Origin: G965200765 sp965203865
Lineage (GTDB): Bacteria > Pseudomonadota > Gammaproteobacteria > Arenicellales > JAJDZL01
Direction of reading: 5' to 3'
Assembly: GCA_965203865.1 (NCBI GenBank)
Contig: OZ241916.1
Span: forward strand, 1,798,001 to 1,862,000
DNA length: 64,000 nt
Position 1 is the first letter of the stretch. The number at the start of each line of letters is the position of its first letter. The position numbers were made by a program, and so were the translations under genes. Below, one piece after another: positions 1 through 9,030 of the stretch. Below the pieces are notes generated by a model. That model searched no databases and was not told the origin of the DNA. It saw only the letters and a list, made by a program, of their open reading frames with translations.

Positions 1-63
1 CGGTAGAAGCGACAAGCTTAGACCGGTGATAGATTGTTGTATTGAATCGTTTTTGCTGTGATA

Positions 64-810
64 TTAACTGGCAATTGCAAACTGCGATTCAACGGGGTTC
101 AAACGAACACTGGAATTTGATGCCAGATTCACCAGTACATCGAATGGCCGCTGATGAACAGGTGCAGTCTTGGCGGTAAACTCGGGATGCCATTGCACTG
201 CAATAATCTGTGGATGCTCATCGGATTCAATTGCCTCGACTACTCCATCGGGTGCACTGGCAACCACTTCAAAGCCTGGTGCTATCTCATTTATGCACTG
301 GTGATGATACGATGGACAGATGAATTCAGTTTCCCTCAAAAGACTGGCAAGTGTCGAATTCGGTTTGACTTTTACTGAGTGCTCTACTTTTTGCCTGTCA
401 TCGCCCCGATGCAATACTGAATTCCCGTAGTGATCTGGAAGATGCTCATGCAAAGAACCGCCAAGCGCAACATTGACGACCTGCATACCGCGGCAAATCG
501 CCAGTAAAGGCTGTTTGCTATTGATAACGCATCGTGCAAGTGCAAGTTCGTAAGCATCTCTTTCTTGGTCTACAAACGCTACCTGATCATGCTCCATTCC
601 ACCATAGGTCACCGGGTCCATGTCGCCACCTCCAGATAAAACGTAGCCATCCACTACGCCAAGCAAATATTCCGGGGCAGCATTGCATGGTGGAATCATC
701 ATGGGGACACCTCCTGCCCGAACAACTGCTTCTACATACGTTGCGGGAAGAAGGAACCGGTCTTCATCATTGCGATGAAGACTTGTAATTCCAATGATTG
801 GTTTATCCAT
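64..810 (-). CDS. puuD: Gamma-glutamyl-GABA hydrolase (class I glutamine amidotransferase, peptidase C26)
   Basis: 248 aa, the usual PuuD length. It should hydrolyse gamma-glutamyl-gamma-aminobutyrate to GABA and glutamate in the cytoplasm, the last gamma-glutamyl step of putrescine breakdown. The nucleophile elbow AICRGMQ places Cys106, and VQWHPEF supplies His208 and Glu210 of the Cys-His-Glu triad. The start overlaps the end of the upstream Nudix gene by 8 bp, so the two are probably cotranscribed. Genes for the first pathway steps (puuA, puuB) lie about 14 kb away, which supports this assignment over a generic amidotransferase. Confidence 0.88.
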   Translation of the reverse strand: MDKPIIGITSLHRNDEDRFLLPATYVEAVVRAGGVPMMIPPCNAAPEYLLGVVDGYVLSGGGDMDPVTYGGMEHDQVAFVDQERDAYELALARCVINSKQPLLAICRGMQVVNVALGGSLHEHLPDHYGNSVLHRGDDRQKVEHSVKVKPNSTLASLLRETEFICPSYHHQCINEIAPGFEVVASAPDGVVEAIESDEHPQIIAVQWHPEFTAKTAPVHQRPFDVLVNLASNSSVRLNPVESQFAIAS

Positions 811-1312
811 TCAAATAGTTGCCTGCCAGCACTTTATCCCAAATTAGCTTTAATCCACTAGTAAACTGATTCGGCTCTTCGCGTATTCCACTGGTAATTT
901 CATCTGCCGAAAACCACCTGCCTCTTACTGCTTCGCTTCGGTCCAGTACAAAAGGGCCGTTGTCGTGAATTCGATAAACCCAGCTAAATTCGTAATCTGA
1001 ATCCGGGCTTGCCTGAAGCTTAAACAAGCGAGTGGGAACAATACTTAATTCCAGCCGTAATTCCTCCTGTGTTTCACGAATAATCGCTTGTCCGTACGTC
1101 TCCCCTGCTTCAACATGTCCTGAAACTGAAAAATCCCATTTATTCGGATTTGAATCCTTGAACGGTGAGCGGAATTGCAAGTATACACTGTTTGAACTGT
1201 TCACGACTATTCCGTAAACAGAGCGATGAAGCAATTTTCTTCGGTGAACAACTTCCCGTGGTAAGCGACCAATAACCTGGTCATTTTGGTTTACAACATC
1301 AAATATTTCCAC
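803..1312 (-). CDS. Nudix hydrolase, YfcD-like
   Basis: 169 aa. The Nudix box spans residues 65-87, with Gly65, Glu71, Arg79-Glu80 and Glu83-Glu84 in the standard G-x5-E-x7-REUxEE spacing. The N-terminal stretch (MEIFDVVNQNDQVIG) and the HRR-LLHRSVYG segment resemble the YfcD / isopentenyl-diphosphate isomerase-like branch, which hydrolyses nucleotide-type diphosphates; the substrate cannot be read from sequence. It is translationally close to puuD (8 bp overlap), so it may serve the same operon or just be co-carried. Confidence 0.8.
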   Translation of the reverse strand: MEIFDVVNQNDQVIGRLPREVVHRRKLLHRSVYGIVVNSSNSVYLQFRSPFKDSNPNKWDFSVSGHVEAGETYGQAIIRETQEELRLELSIVPTRLFKLQASPDSDYEFSWVYRIHDNGPFVLDRSEAVRGRWFSADEITSGIREEPNQFTSGLKLIWDKVLAGNYLNG

Positions 1313-1672
1313 ACTAATGCCTGCACTGTCACGATTGACTCAACCACAAATTCCAAAATCAGAAATCTTCTCGTGCATTCGTTGAACAGATGGGCTATTC
1401 CCCTGCTGTTGAATTTCCTGCACTTACGATACTAATTCTCGGCTTCAAATACAAAAACAAAGAAAAACCAATTATAGTCAGAAAATCCCTTGCGCTACAA
1501 TTAAAATCAACATGTTATCTTTGCATGCAAAACTTTGCCAAGTGGAAATTGCCGCCTGCTTTAGGGGAGACAATTTCCTAATCTCTTTTCAATAATCGTC
1601 AATACGGGCTGGCAGTCTTCTCCAAAACTACAATCCTTGCTACGAAACAGTCGGAATTGAACTGCTGTAAAG
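1313..1672. other. Intergenic stretch, no supported gene
   Basis: 360 bp between the Nudix gene start and the end of the lipoprotein gene. The promoter for the Nudix-puuD pair should lie at its left end. A 63-codon reading frame (1390-1581, plus strand) has no recognisable family, so I do not call it. No tRNA, terminator or repeat seen. Confidence 0.5.
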
Positions 1673-3304
1673 TTACTCGATACCAGAATGCAGCATTTCC
1701 TTGACACCCACATCAAAGGGGTGGTCAATTAATTTTTCTTTTTGATTTTGCTGCCCCTTCAACTGCCAGTCAAACCACGCTTTAATGAAATAGTTTCGCA
1801 TTACGTACGGAAAGTAGACTTGTTTTCCATCCTGTTCAATCCAGCCAAGCGTATTGTATTTCTCTGCATCAAACGAATTTTGATTTCGACCCAAAGGCAC
1901 TCGTTGACCTACCAGCTTCTCACCCGGTGTATATGTCGCATCATCAACAGCTGAAGCATGCCCTTGATCTTTAAACATAATCATCATTTTTCTTGCCATG
2001 GCTCGTTCATAGGAACTTTTAGCTACTGGTTGCGGATTATATTCCGTTGGCCAGACTTGCTCAGCCGGCAACGGCATGGTTTCCTGAATATTGCCCCCCG
2101 CATCTGCATACCACTTGAAGAAAATCTCTTTGAATACCATGTGTACAAAGTTATCGTCTGAGCCAATTACAAACAGAATGTCTTTGGGCACTCCATCCGG
2201 TTTGCTAGCATCACCCGATTTATCAGGGAAACCGCCGTAAGGCTCCCAACTTCTGGGAAGTCCATTGTTGAAAGCAACAGCAGTTTTGACCTCCGGTATA
2301 TTAACCAAGGCTGATTGTGTAGTAATAGAGCCCAGCGAGTGCCCCATAACTCCAATATTGCTGACATCAATTCTGTTTTTGAAAAACGAGTCCTGTTCGT
2401 TTAGTTCTGAAATCGAACGAATGACTGTTGCCAAATCTTCAGTTCGTTGTTCAAACAAGTCTCCCATCATTCTGGTAGCTTTAACTCCTCCGCCTCGTAC
2501 AGCATTGAGTTTCGAAATATCGGGAAATCCTTGCACTCCCCTATCAGGGTCGCTCTCTTCGTTATATAGAAATCTGAAAAATCCTTTAAAAACTGCTGTA
2601 CTTCCAGAGTGAACCAATCGATAATCCTGTAGCAATTCTTCTGGTGTTCGAGTTTTTGCGTAGTTTGATGCCGGGTCTTCAAATACTGGTGTAGTGCCAC
2701 TATCTGAAGTGTAAGCAATTGTTGCAACAATGTATCCGTTAGCCGCCATGAATTCCGCGGCGCGATTCCAAGTGTTGTGTCCGCCGCCCAATCCATGAAT
2801 CATGACGACCAGTGGAAACTGGCCATCAGCAATACTGGCATCCTTGTAGCTCTGTCGTTGAATGATTTTATTACCGGAAGGATTCTCCATACCATGATGT
2901 GCCTCCAACGAGCGAGGCAGTTCAGCATTGCCTTCGTAGAAATCTACATCAGTAGCAAGCTGACCATCTTGAGCCGCAAATAAGGGAGCAGGTACAATAT
3001 TCAGGCCGCTGGCTCGCTGGTCCGATTTATTTGCCGGGTAGTAAATATTTGTATGAATAGATCTTACATCCCCTGCAGCTTCAATTTTGGACAAAAGTTC
3101 TCTGTATTGATCGGACTTGTATTTTTTACCCCAATCATCAAAATTAGCATCCTCGTTGTGAAAGAAATACGACTTTACACCTGCCGCGTATTTAACAGGC
3201 TCGCTTTCCATTGCGGCTTTGTCTAGTTCCATCTCCAGTTCAGAAATTGTGTTCATACAACCTGCGAGTAGAAAAACACTTGCGTATACAAAAATTTGTT
3301 TCAA
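1673..3304 (-). CDS. Lipoprotein alpha/beta hydrolase (PAF-acetylhydrolase-like)
   Basis: 543 aa. A lipoprotein signal is clear: MKQIFVYASVFLLAGC with a lipobox ending at Cys16, so the mature protein is a periplasmic or outer-membrane lipoprotein. The oxyanion-type motif MIHGLGGGHNTW is followed by the nucleophile elbow GHSLGS near residue 325. A later acidic IGSDDNFVH and DQGHAS are candidates for the rest of the triad. The layout fits the dienelactone hydrolase / platelet-activating-factor acetylhydrolase superfamily; substrate unknown (an ester or lipid is plausible). It stands alone, downstream of an initiator tRNA on the same strand. Confidence 0.75.
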   Translation of the reverse strand: MKQIFVYASVFLLAGCMNTISELEMELDKAAMESEPVKYAAGVKSYFFHNEDANFDDWGKKYKSDQYRELLSKIEAAGDVRSIHTNIYYPANKSDQRASGLNIVPAPLFAAQDGQLATDVDFYEGNAELPRSLEAHHGMENPSGNKIIQRQSYKDASIADGQFPLVVMIHGLGGGHNTWNRAAEFMAANGYIVATIAYTSDSGTTPVFEDPASNYAKTRTPEELLQDYRLVHSGSTAVFKGFFRFLYNEESDPDRGVQGFPDISKLNAVRGGGVKATRMMGDLFEQRTEDLATVIRSISELNEQDSFFKNRIDVSNIGVMGHSLGSITTQSALVNIPEVKTAVAFNNGLPRSWEPYGGFPDKSGDASKPDGVPKDILFVIGSDDNFVHMVFKEIFFKWYADAGGNIQETMPLPAEQVWPTEYNPQPVAKSSYERAMARKMMIMFKDQGHASAVDDATYTPGEKLVGQRVPLGRNQNSFDAEKYNTLGWIEQDGKQVYFPYVMRNYFIKAWFDWQLKGQQNQKEKLIDHPFDVGVKEMLHSGIE

Positions 3305-3402
3305 TTCGCAAACCTCTTAAAGTTTTTGTTAATGGAATTTTGTGTGTATTAACTTCAAATAAAAAACTATGAATGCCCCAACTACGGGCCTATGCATAAA
3401 TG

Positions 3403-3456
3403 CAAAAAACGGCCCGAAGTGCGAATACTATTGAAATTTGTCACATCAAGCCGTTT
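3403..3456 (-). terminator. Possible terminator after tRNA-fMet
   Basis: A 7-bp perfect inverted repeat (3406-3412 with 3450-3456) with a 37-nt loop is followed on the minus strand by six T residues, just downstream of the tRNA. The long loop makes it a weak call. Confidence 0.3.
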
Positions 3457-3463
3457 GCTTAAC

Positions 3464-3540
<77 letters not shown>

Positions 3541-3600
3541 GTATTCCAATTAGTATACCAATTAACTAACTTCTTACAACGAAATATACGGTTTTTTACG

Positions 3601-5046
3601 TCAATACATTCCTGAAATTGCTGTCTCGCACAATGACAGCAAATTTCCTACCCATGGAAGTATCAACAAGACTCCAATTGCATTGACACCAAGCAGAAAT
3701 TTGGAATTCAGAGGTGCATCAAAATGTTTCCGGTCGTCTGTTAATTCATCGAAGTACATGACTTTGATTACTCGTAGATAGTAGTAGGCTCCAACCACTG
3801 CGAATACTACTGCAACAACCGCCACCCACACTAGTTCTGCATCGACCAATGCTTGTATCACTGAAAGTTTTGCATAGAATCCGACCGTCGGCGGAACACC
3901 TGCAAGTGAGAACATTAGCAACAGCATCATGAATGCCATCCAGGGGTTTCTGGAGTTTAGCCCGATAAAGTCGTCTATTTGGTCCGATTCATTATTTTTT
4001 CTTGCCGACAACACTATCATTCCGAACGCACCCAGACTCATGACTGCATAAATCAGTATGTAAAACAGAGCTGCCGCATATCCTTCCTGAGAGCCACTGA
4101 GAATCCCTAAAAGCATATACCCCATGTGTGCAATTGTTGAGTAGGCAAGCATTCTCTTTATATTCACTTGTGAAATCGCAATTACATTGCCAACAATAAT
4201 CGACAGCAGCGAAATAATGATCAACATATCCTGCCAAACAGGCACGAGACTGTCCAATCCGCCGACAAGCAACCGAATCACCATCGCAAATGCTGCAATT
4301 TTCGGCGCAGTTCCCAAAAAAACCGTAGTCGAAGTTGGTGCACCATGGTAAACATCTGGCACCCACATGTGAAATGGAGCTGCGCCCAGTTTGAACGCAA
4401 GAGCCGTAATCACAAATACCAGTGCAAAAATCAGTGCAGGACTTTCGGCGGACATTCCGGAAACCGAGTCCTGAATTGCTGCAATATCCAGCGAACCGGT
4501 CACTCCGTACAGTATGGACATGCCATACAGCAGAGAACCGGATGCTATCGCTCCAAGCACAAAGTACTTCATTGCGGCTTCCGTAGCTTGCGCCGACTTT
4601 CTTTGAAACGCCACCATTGCATACAGACAAAGCGACATCAACTCCAATCCCAGATAAAGCACAAGCAGGTGACTGGCAGATGCCAAAATCATCATACCGA
4701 CAACACTGAACAATCCAAGGACATAATATTCGCTCCTGGCAAGCCCTCTTTCATCGGAATACGATCTGGAATAAACAAATACGAAGACTGTCAAGATGCA
4801 AACTGAAATCTTGATCAACTTTGAAAGCGTGTCGTCAACAAACATCCCGTTGATAACAACCGCCCTGCTTTGATCAATTCCCAAAACAACAATAAATGCT
4901 GTGATGACCAAAGTAGCAATTGCCAGTTGATAGGGAAGCCCTCGAAAACGTTTTAACTGAGTCTGGTCGACCACAAGAATAACGCAAGCCATCAAACTGA
5001 TGACAATTTCAGGAATCAGGCGATGAATTTCAAAATCTACAGGCAT
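3601..5046 (-). CDS. nuoN: NADH-quinone oxidoreductase subunit N
   Basis: 481 aa, almost entirely hydrophobic, with about 13-14 membrane spans as expected of this antiporter-like proton-pumping subunit of complex I. The family signature KLGAAPFHMWVPDVYHGAP is present, as is the conserved Lys in the preceding helix (AAMKYFVLGAIASG). Length matches E. coli NuoN. Oddly, the gene immediately upstream is a divergent DUF1989 gene instead of nuoM, so nuoN is detached from the rest of the nuo operon, which is not in this window. Confidence 0.92.
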   Translation of the reverse strand: MPVDFEIHRLIPEIVISLMACVILVVDQTQLKRFRGLPYQLAIATLVITAFIVVLGIDQSRAVVINGMFVDDTLSKLIKISVCILTVFVFVYSRSYSDERGLARSEYYVLGLFSVVGMMILASASHLLVLYLGLELMSLCLYAMVAFQRKSAQATEAAMKYFVLGAIASGSLLYGMSILYGVTGSLDIAAIQDSVSGMSAESPALIFALVFVITALAFKLGAAPFHMWVPDVYHGAPTSTTVFLGTAPKIAAFAMVIRLLVGGLDSLVPVWQDMLIIISLLSIIVGNVIAISQVNIKRMLAYSTIAHMGYMLLGILSGSQEGYAAALFYILIYAVMSLGAFGMIVLSARKNNESDQIDDFIGLNSRNPWMAFMMLLLMFSLAGVPPTVGFYAKLSVIQALVDAELVWVAVVAVVFAVVGAYYYLRVIKVMYFDELTDDRKHFDAPLNSKFLLGVNAIGVLLILPWVGNLLSLCETAISGMY

Positions 5047-5121
5047 AAGCGCTATGATTCAATCGGTGAATACCAATAATTTAAAATTTTTACGTTGGAA
5101 TTATCGTAAATCAAGGGATAA

Positions 5122-5754
5122 TTGCCTACAACAATATACACTGAAACTTATCAAGTTATGAACGAACTAGTTACAATTCCTGCGCGCAAAGGCAAGGCTA
5201 CGCATGTCAAACAGGGCCAGAAAATAAAAGTTATCAATACGCATGGCAACCAGGTAGTCGATACCTGGGCCTACAATTCTTCCGATTTAAGCGAATTTCA
5301 ATCGAACGAGCATACACGGCCCTGCATTATGAATATGAAGTTCAAGCCTGGTGACTCGCTCTACACAAATCGTCGCCGGCCCATCCTTGATGTAGTGGAA
5401 GATACTACACCGGGAGTTCACGATTTGCTTATGGCAGCTTGCGACATGCATCGCTACAAACTACTGGGCTGCACTGAGTATCATGACAATTGCTCCGACA
5501 ACCTTGTCAACTGCATGGCGGAGCTGGGATTCAAAATTTCCGATGTTCCAAGCCCGGTCAACCTGTTCATGAACATTCCCTGGACGGGTTCAGGCGAACT
5601 GTCGTGGGAAGCACCTGTAAGCAAGCCCGGCGACTATATATTGCTTCGCGCAACAATGGATTGCGTGATTGCATTTTCTGCGTGTCCACAGGACATACTT
5701 CCAATCAATGGAGTTAGCCGGAGCCCTACCGAAGCGCATTTTCAGATTTATTGA
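5122..5754 (+). CDS. DUF1989 (urea carboxylase-associated family) protein
   Basis: 210 aa. DUF1989 proteins occur beside urea amidolyase / urea carboxylase genes or as free-standing homologues; a guanidine- or urea-related role is likely but no biochemistry can be read here. Recognisable blocks are ARKGKATHVKQGQ, DTWAYN, the HDLLMAACD motif and CSDNL; conserved Cys and His residues suggest a metal site. The listed start is TTG with a close AAGGGA upstream (spacing only 3 nt); the ATG at 5158 (MNELVTIP) is an alternative without a clear ribosome site. It precedes the metC-like gene by 26 bp and is probably cotranscribed with it. Confidence 0.78.
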   Translation: MPTTIYTETYQVMNELVTIPARKGKATHVKQGQKIKVINTHGNQVVDTWAYNSSDLSEFQSNEHTRPCIMNMKFKPGDSLYTNRRRPILDVVEDTTPGVHDLLMAACDMHRYKLLGCTEYHDNCSDNLVNCMAELGFKISDVPSPVNLFMNIPWTGSGELSWEAPVSKPGDYILLRATMDCVIAFSACPQDILPINGVSRSPTEAHFQIY

Positions 5755-5780
5755 TACCGACAAAACTGTGAACTCCAGAG

Positions 5781-6995
5781 TTGAAAGTTAGCCAATTTAT
5801 AAAACAGCGGATGAAAGACAAATATTCTCCAGCAACACTTGCTGCACATTTGGGAAGAGACAGGACAGCCAGTGCCGGCTATGTCAATCTTCCCATTTAT
5901 CACGGTTCAACGGTACTCTACGAATCATACGAAGAACTACTGAGGTTGCCGGAAAAACGCAAGCAGCTTTATCAGGTCACATACGGAAGATTTGGCACCC
6001 CTGCCAGCTTCGCGCTTGAAAAAGCCATTGCAGAAATGGAAGGCGGATACTCCGCAATTTCTGTTTCTTCCGGACTGGGTGCGATTACCGCTACATTGCT
6101 GGCATTTGTCAAAAGCGGAGACCATATTCTTGTAACTGACAGCGTATATCACCCCACTCGCAATTTTTGCGAAACCATGCTTAAGCGAATGGGTGTCGAA
6201 ACCACGTTCTACAATCCAGCGTTAAATTCTGATATTGCAGAACTGATTCAACCAAATACAGTGCTGATTTTTTTGGAATCTCCGGGTTCCCTGACTTTTG
6301 AAGTACAGGACGTGCCGGCGATTACCAAGGTAGCAAAGGAAAGAGGGATTGTCACGGTCATTGACAACACCTGGGGCACCCCCCTGTTTCTTAAACCATT
6401 TGATCTGGGCGTAGACGTGTCTGTTCATGCAGGAACAAAGTACATCATCGGTCATTCAGATGCGATGCTGGGAATAATCAATTCAACCGAAGAACACTAT
6501 TGGACGATTCGCGACAGTGTTGCCCACTTGGGGCAATGCGCTGGACCTGATACGATTTTTCTTGGGCTAAGGGGATTACGCACAATGCCCACTCGTCTTC
6601 AACAGCACTGGAAGTCTGGCATTGAAATTGCCAATTGGCTTGCAGAGCGGTCGGAAGTTTCCCGGGTGATTCATCCCGCGTTGCCCGGTGACGCAGGGCA
6701 CTTGCTATGGAAGCGGGATTTCACAGGGGCTTGCGGGCTCTTTGCGTTTGAAGTTTATGATTCATCCCAGTCTGCTGTGGCAGCACTGATTGACACCGTT
6801 AAATTGTTTGGAATAGGATACAGTTGGGGGGGCTACGAAAGTCTTATCCTTCCAGTGTTTCCAAATCAGTCGCGGACTGCTGCAAAATGGAATTCCGACC
6901 ATCAATTGATACGAATTCACATCGGACTGGAAGATGTCAATGACTTGAAGTCAGATTTGGAAGCTGGTTTTGACGCAATGGGCAAAACACATTGA
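5781..6995 (+). CDS. metC: Cystathionine beta-lyase (PLP, Cys/Met metabolism family)
   Basis: 404 aa. Fold-type I PLP enzyme of the Cys/Met family. The Schiff-base lysine sits in HAGTKYIIGHSD; upstream are YGRFGTP and the VIDNTWGTP block that contacts the cofactor. Sequence character and length favour cystathionine beta-lyase (cystathionine to homocysteine, pyruvate and ammonia) over gamma-synthase or methionine gamma-lyase, though I cannot exclude those. The start shown is TTG; an ATG at 5811 (MKDKYSPA) is possible. Its position after DUF1989 suggests a shared transcript. Confidence 0.85.
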   Translation: MKVSQFIKQRMKDKYSPATLAAHLGRDRTASAGYVNLPIYHGSTVLYESYEELLRLPEKRKQLYQVTYGRFGTPASFALEKAIAEMEGGYSAISVSSGLGAITATLLAFVKSGDHILVTDSVYHPTRNFCETMLKRMGVETTFYNPALNSDIAELIQPNTVLIFLESPGSLTFEVQDVPAITKVAKERGIVTVIDNTWGTPLFLKPFDLGVDVSVHAGTKYIIGHSDAMLGIINSTEEHYWTIRDSVAHLGQCAGPDTIFLGLRGLRTMPTRLQQHWKSGIEIANWLAERSEVSRVIHPALPGDAGHLLWKRDFTGACGLFAFEVYDSSQSAVAALIDTVKLFGIGYSWGGYESLILPVFPNQSRTAAKWNSDHQLIRIHIGLEDVNDLKSDLEAGFDAMGKTH

Positions 6996-7053
6996 CTTTC
7001 GGGAGAATCAAAAAAAGAAAAAACCTCCCCGAATATACAGAAACACCGACAAT

Positions 7054-7677
7054 TCAATCCTTCAATTTATGTACGATTCGGCGAATTTCTTTGATTCTGT
7101 CCTCGCTCCAGATTTGAAATACAATGTCCCTGCGCTTCGCATACCGACTCGCAGCTGCCCATTTCGCCTTGTTCACAAGATACAGCTGATATTTTTTGCG
7201 GCTGACATCTCCTGACACAGTCGGCACGACCGTGTACTTCGCCGGCTTTATCTCAACCAGGTATCTTTTGTGCTCAACTGTTTCAAAATATATGTCCGGC
7301 CAGTACGTCCTGAATCTCTTTCTAACAGGGTCATAGTATCTTACCGGTTTTTCCTCTGAACTCCACTTGATGACGTTGGGATGCATATCCATGAACTCAA
7401 ACACACTCATCTCCCAACCGCTCCTTCCAATAATCCTGTTCTCGTTCCCGATGTACTTCTGCCTGTTCGCCACTGTGTATTTCTTCTCCTCCGGCCAACC
7501 GTACGGCTTCTGCCGCCATTCATGCCTTTTGAAGTTGCTGCGAGCTTTCTTTGCAACTGTCTCTCGTATTCTTGGGGCATATCTTTTTGGGATCGGCCGC
7601 TTTGGCTTGCGCCTGAGCATGCCAAAAACAAAAAAGGCAAGAGCGATAATGCTTAGGAGAAAAACAACCGCATCCAC
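7054..7677 (-). CDS. Membrane-anchored T4 gp4-like (head-completion / TnsA-like) nuclease
   Basis: 207 aa. Residues 3-20 form one hydrophobic segment followed by a very basic patch (RRKPKRPIPKR). From about residue 73 the sequence follows the phage T4 gp4 head-completion nuclease family: KYIGNENRII, RSGWE, HPNVIKWSSEE, YYDP, YWPDIYFE, LVEIKP, then KAKWAAA and FQIWSED. The acidic D and the E-x-K of IEIKP-type motifs are the PD-(D/E)xK catalytic residues in this fold. In phages it works with structural genes; here no phage gene is nearby. It is convergent with metC. Function on the chromosome is unknown; the family match is from remembered motifs, not a search. Confidence 0.6.
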   Translation of the reverse strand: MDAVVFLLSIIALAFFVFGMLRRKPKRPIPKRYAPRIRETVAKKARSNFKRHEWRQKPYGWPEEKKYTVANRQKYIGNENRIIGRSGWEMSVFEFMDMHPNVIKWSSEEKPVRYYDPVRKRFRTYWPDIYFETVEHKRYLVEIKPAKYTVVPTVSGDVSRKKYQLYLVNKAKWAAASRYAKRRDIVFQIWSEDRIKEIRRIVHKLKD

Positions 7678-8265
7678 TTTTTAATTCCCCGCTTAATAAT
7701 CGAGACTTGCAGTACCCTGATTGATGCCTAAAAGCTCATTCAATTTTTCAGGAAGCTTTTTGAAGAAGGATTTTGACACTCGGCTTTATAGGCTTTTTTT
7801 CTCTTGAGCATATTACTACTGCGCAAAGTGTCAATGCCAAGATTCCATTGAATACATATGGAATGTACTTATACGAATTGCTTCGCATTTTACTAAACCT
7901 GCCAATCAAACAAACTCAGGTTTTCCAATTTACCACCTTTTCTCAATACCAATGGCGGTAATTGAGTTTTTCTTCTCCACTCCTCTATCTACAAGTAAGG
8001 CAAGCTTGAATTGGCACATGTTCAAAGGGGTACCCCATTGGTCCGGCAACTGCGTTTGCCAGAATCGGTTATTGAAGCGAGAGACAAGCCCGTTAATGTA
8101 TTCCTGAAAGCATCAATGCGATACAACTTGGAAGGTTGCTTACCTGAAATTATGATTGCAGACTTTCGCATTGAAAGCGCAGTATTTCAGTAAAAGTGTG
8201 ATTTGCCCATGTCAATATTGATTCCGAGCAGAGAATTTTCAAGACTGCTGAGTTTGTACAGGAGA
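7678..8265. other. Intergenic stretch with one dispersed repeat
   Basis: 588 bp between the gp4-like gene and the end of the coiled-coil gene. It contains a copy of a dispersed repeat at 7983-8124 and no gene I can support. The rest is AT-rich without obvious structure. Confidence 0.5.
7983..8124 (+). repeat. Dispersed repeat family B, copy 1 (decayed coding-like sequence)
   Basis: About 140 bp that aligns, diverged, with 60074-60222 over its whole length and with 54008-54080 over its middle part. Shared landmarks are CTATAAGTAA-like start, GAATTGGCACATG, CCGGCAACTG, ATTGAAGCG and GCGATAC. Translated copies share a peptide of the form RQL-(R/K)(L/F)PES-IE, so it may be a dead gene fragment. 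Confidence 0.5.
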
Positions 8266-9030
8266 CTAGAGCCCAATGCTCATGAGTTTCTGATTGGCAG
8301 GGAAACTGACTTTCGAGTTGTTTGAATCCTTGCTCATCAAATCCTTCACCTCACTAGTCTCATTCTCAACAACGGACTCGTTTTCAAGTGAAGCCGAATC
8401 TTGGGACTGACTTGACTCTACTCTCATTCTAAGGTCTTCAACTTTATTCGAAAGAGCCATTAACTCTTCTTTAAAGTTATCGTTTGTCTCATCAATTTTG
8501 CGATCTAATCTTCCAAACTGATTTCTCAGTTCCTCACGTAGCAGTTCATTATCCCTTGCTCTTTGATTTTGCAGCTCATTAAACTTCTCATTCAGCAACT
8601 CATTATCCTTGGCTCTTTGATTCTGCAACTGACTAAATTTCCCATACAAGTCATCGATTCTCAAATTTACCGCGTCAAATCGTCCATATACATCGTCAAA
8701 TCGTGCATTTACATCATCAAATCGTGCATTTACATCATCAAATCGTGCATATATATCGTCAAATCGTGCATATATATCGTCAAATCGTCCATATATATCG
8801 TCAAATCGTGCATTTACGGCATCAAATCGTGCATCTATACGTGCATCTATATCGTCAAACCTGGCGCTCATATTCCAGAAGCCGAATACCATTGCTACGA
8901 ACCCGAATACCATTGTTACAAGCACAGCAATCATTGCAAAATAACTGGGGTCAATGGATTTTTTAATCCATTTGGATTGAATCGAATTTTCTTTGGGGGA
9001 GTTGCCGTTGTCTGGTTCCATGGTATTCAT
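8266..9030 (-). CDS. Membrane-anchored heptad-repeat coiled-coil protein
   Basis: 254 aa from the chosen start. The ATG at 9030 has AGAGG six bases upstream, better than the longer frame beginning at 9123. After a short polar N-terminus there is one membrane segment (FAMIAVLVTMVFGFVAMVFG), then about ten near-identical heptads of the form RFDDIYA / RFDDVNA, then a second coiled coil with the LQNQRA(K/R)DNELL unit twice, and a polar Ser/Glu-rich tail. No enzymatic motif. It resembles 'hemagglutinin-like' or Bdr/DUF1640-type repeat proteins only in style. A second coiled-coil membrane protein occurs at 45026-45526 with the anchor at the other end. Confidence 0.65.
   Translation of the reverse strand: MNTMEPDNGNSPKENSIQSKWIKKSIDPSYFAMIAVLVTMVFGFVAMVFGFWNMSARFDDIDARIDARFDAVNARFDDIYGRFDDIYARFDDIYARFDDVNARFDDVNARFDDVYGRFDAVNLRIDDLYGKFSQLQNQRAKDNELLNEKFNELQNQRARDNELLREELRNQFGRLDRKIDETNDNFKEELMALSNKVEDLRMRVESSQSQDSASLENESVVENETSEVKDLMSKDSNNSKVSFPANQKLMSIGL
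8651..8868. repeat. In-frame 21-bp tandem repeat (minisatellite) in coiled-coil gene
   Basis: About ten units of 21 bp, each encoding one heptad; several adjacent units are identical or differ at one or two bases (unit with AAATCGTGCATTTACATCATC). Unit number could change by slippage without loss of frame. Confidence 0.85.

Noticed and set aside
1390..1581. 63-codon frame in the 1.3-1.7 kb spacer
   Set aside because: No family, no ribosome site.
8651..8868. CRISPR-like repeated pattern
   Set aside because: Units are directly adjacent at 21 bp without spacers and are in frame with a coiled coil.
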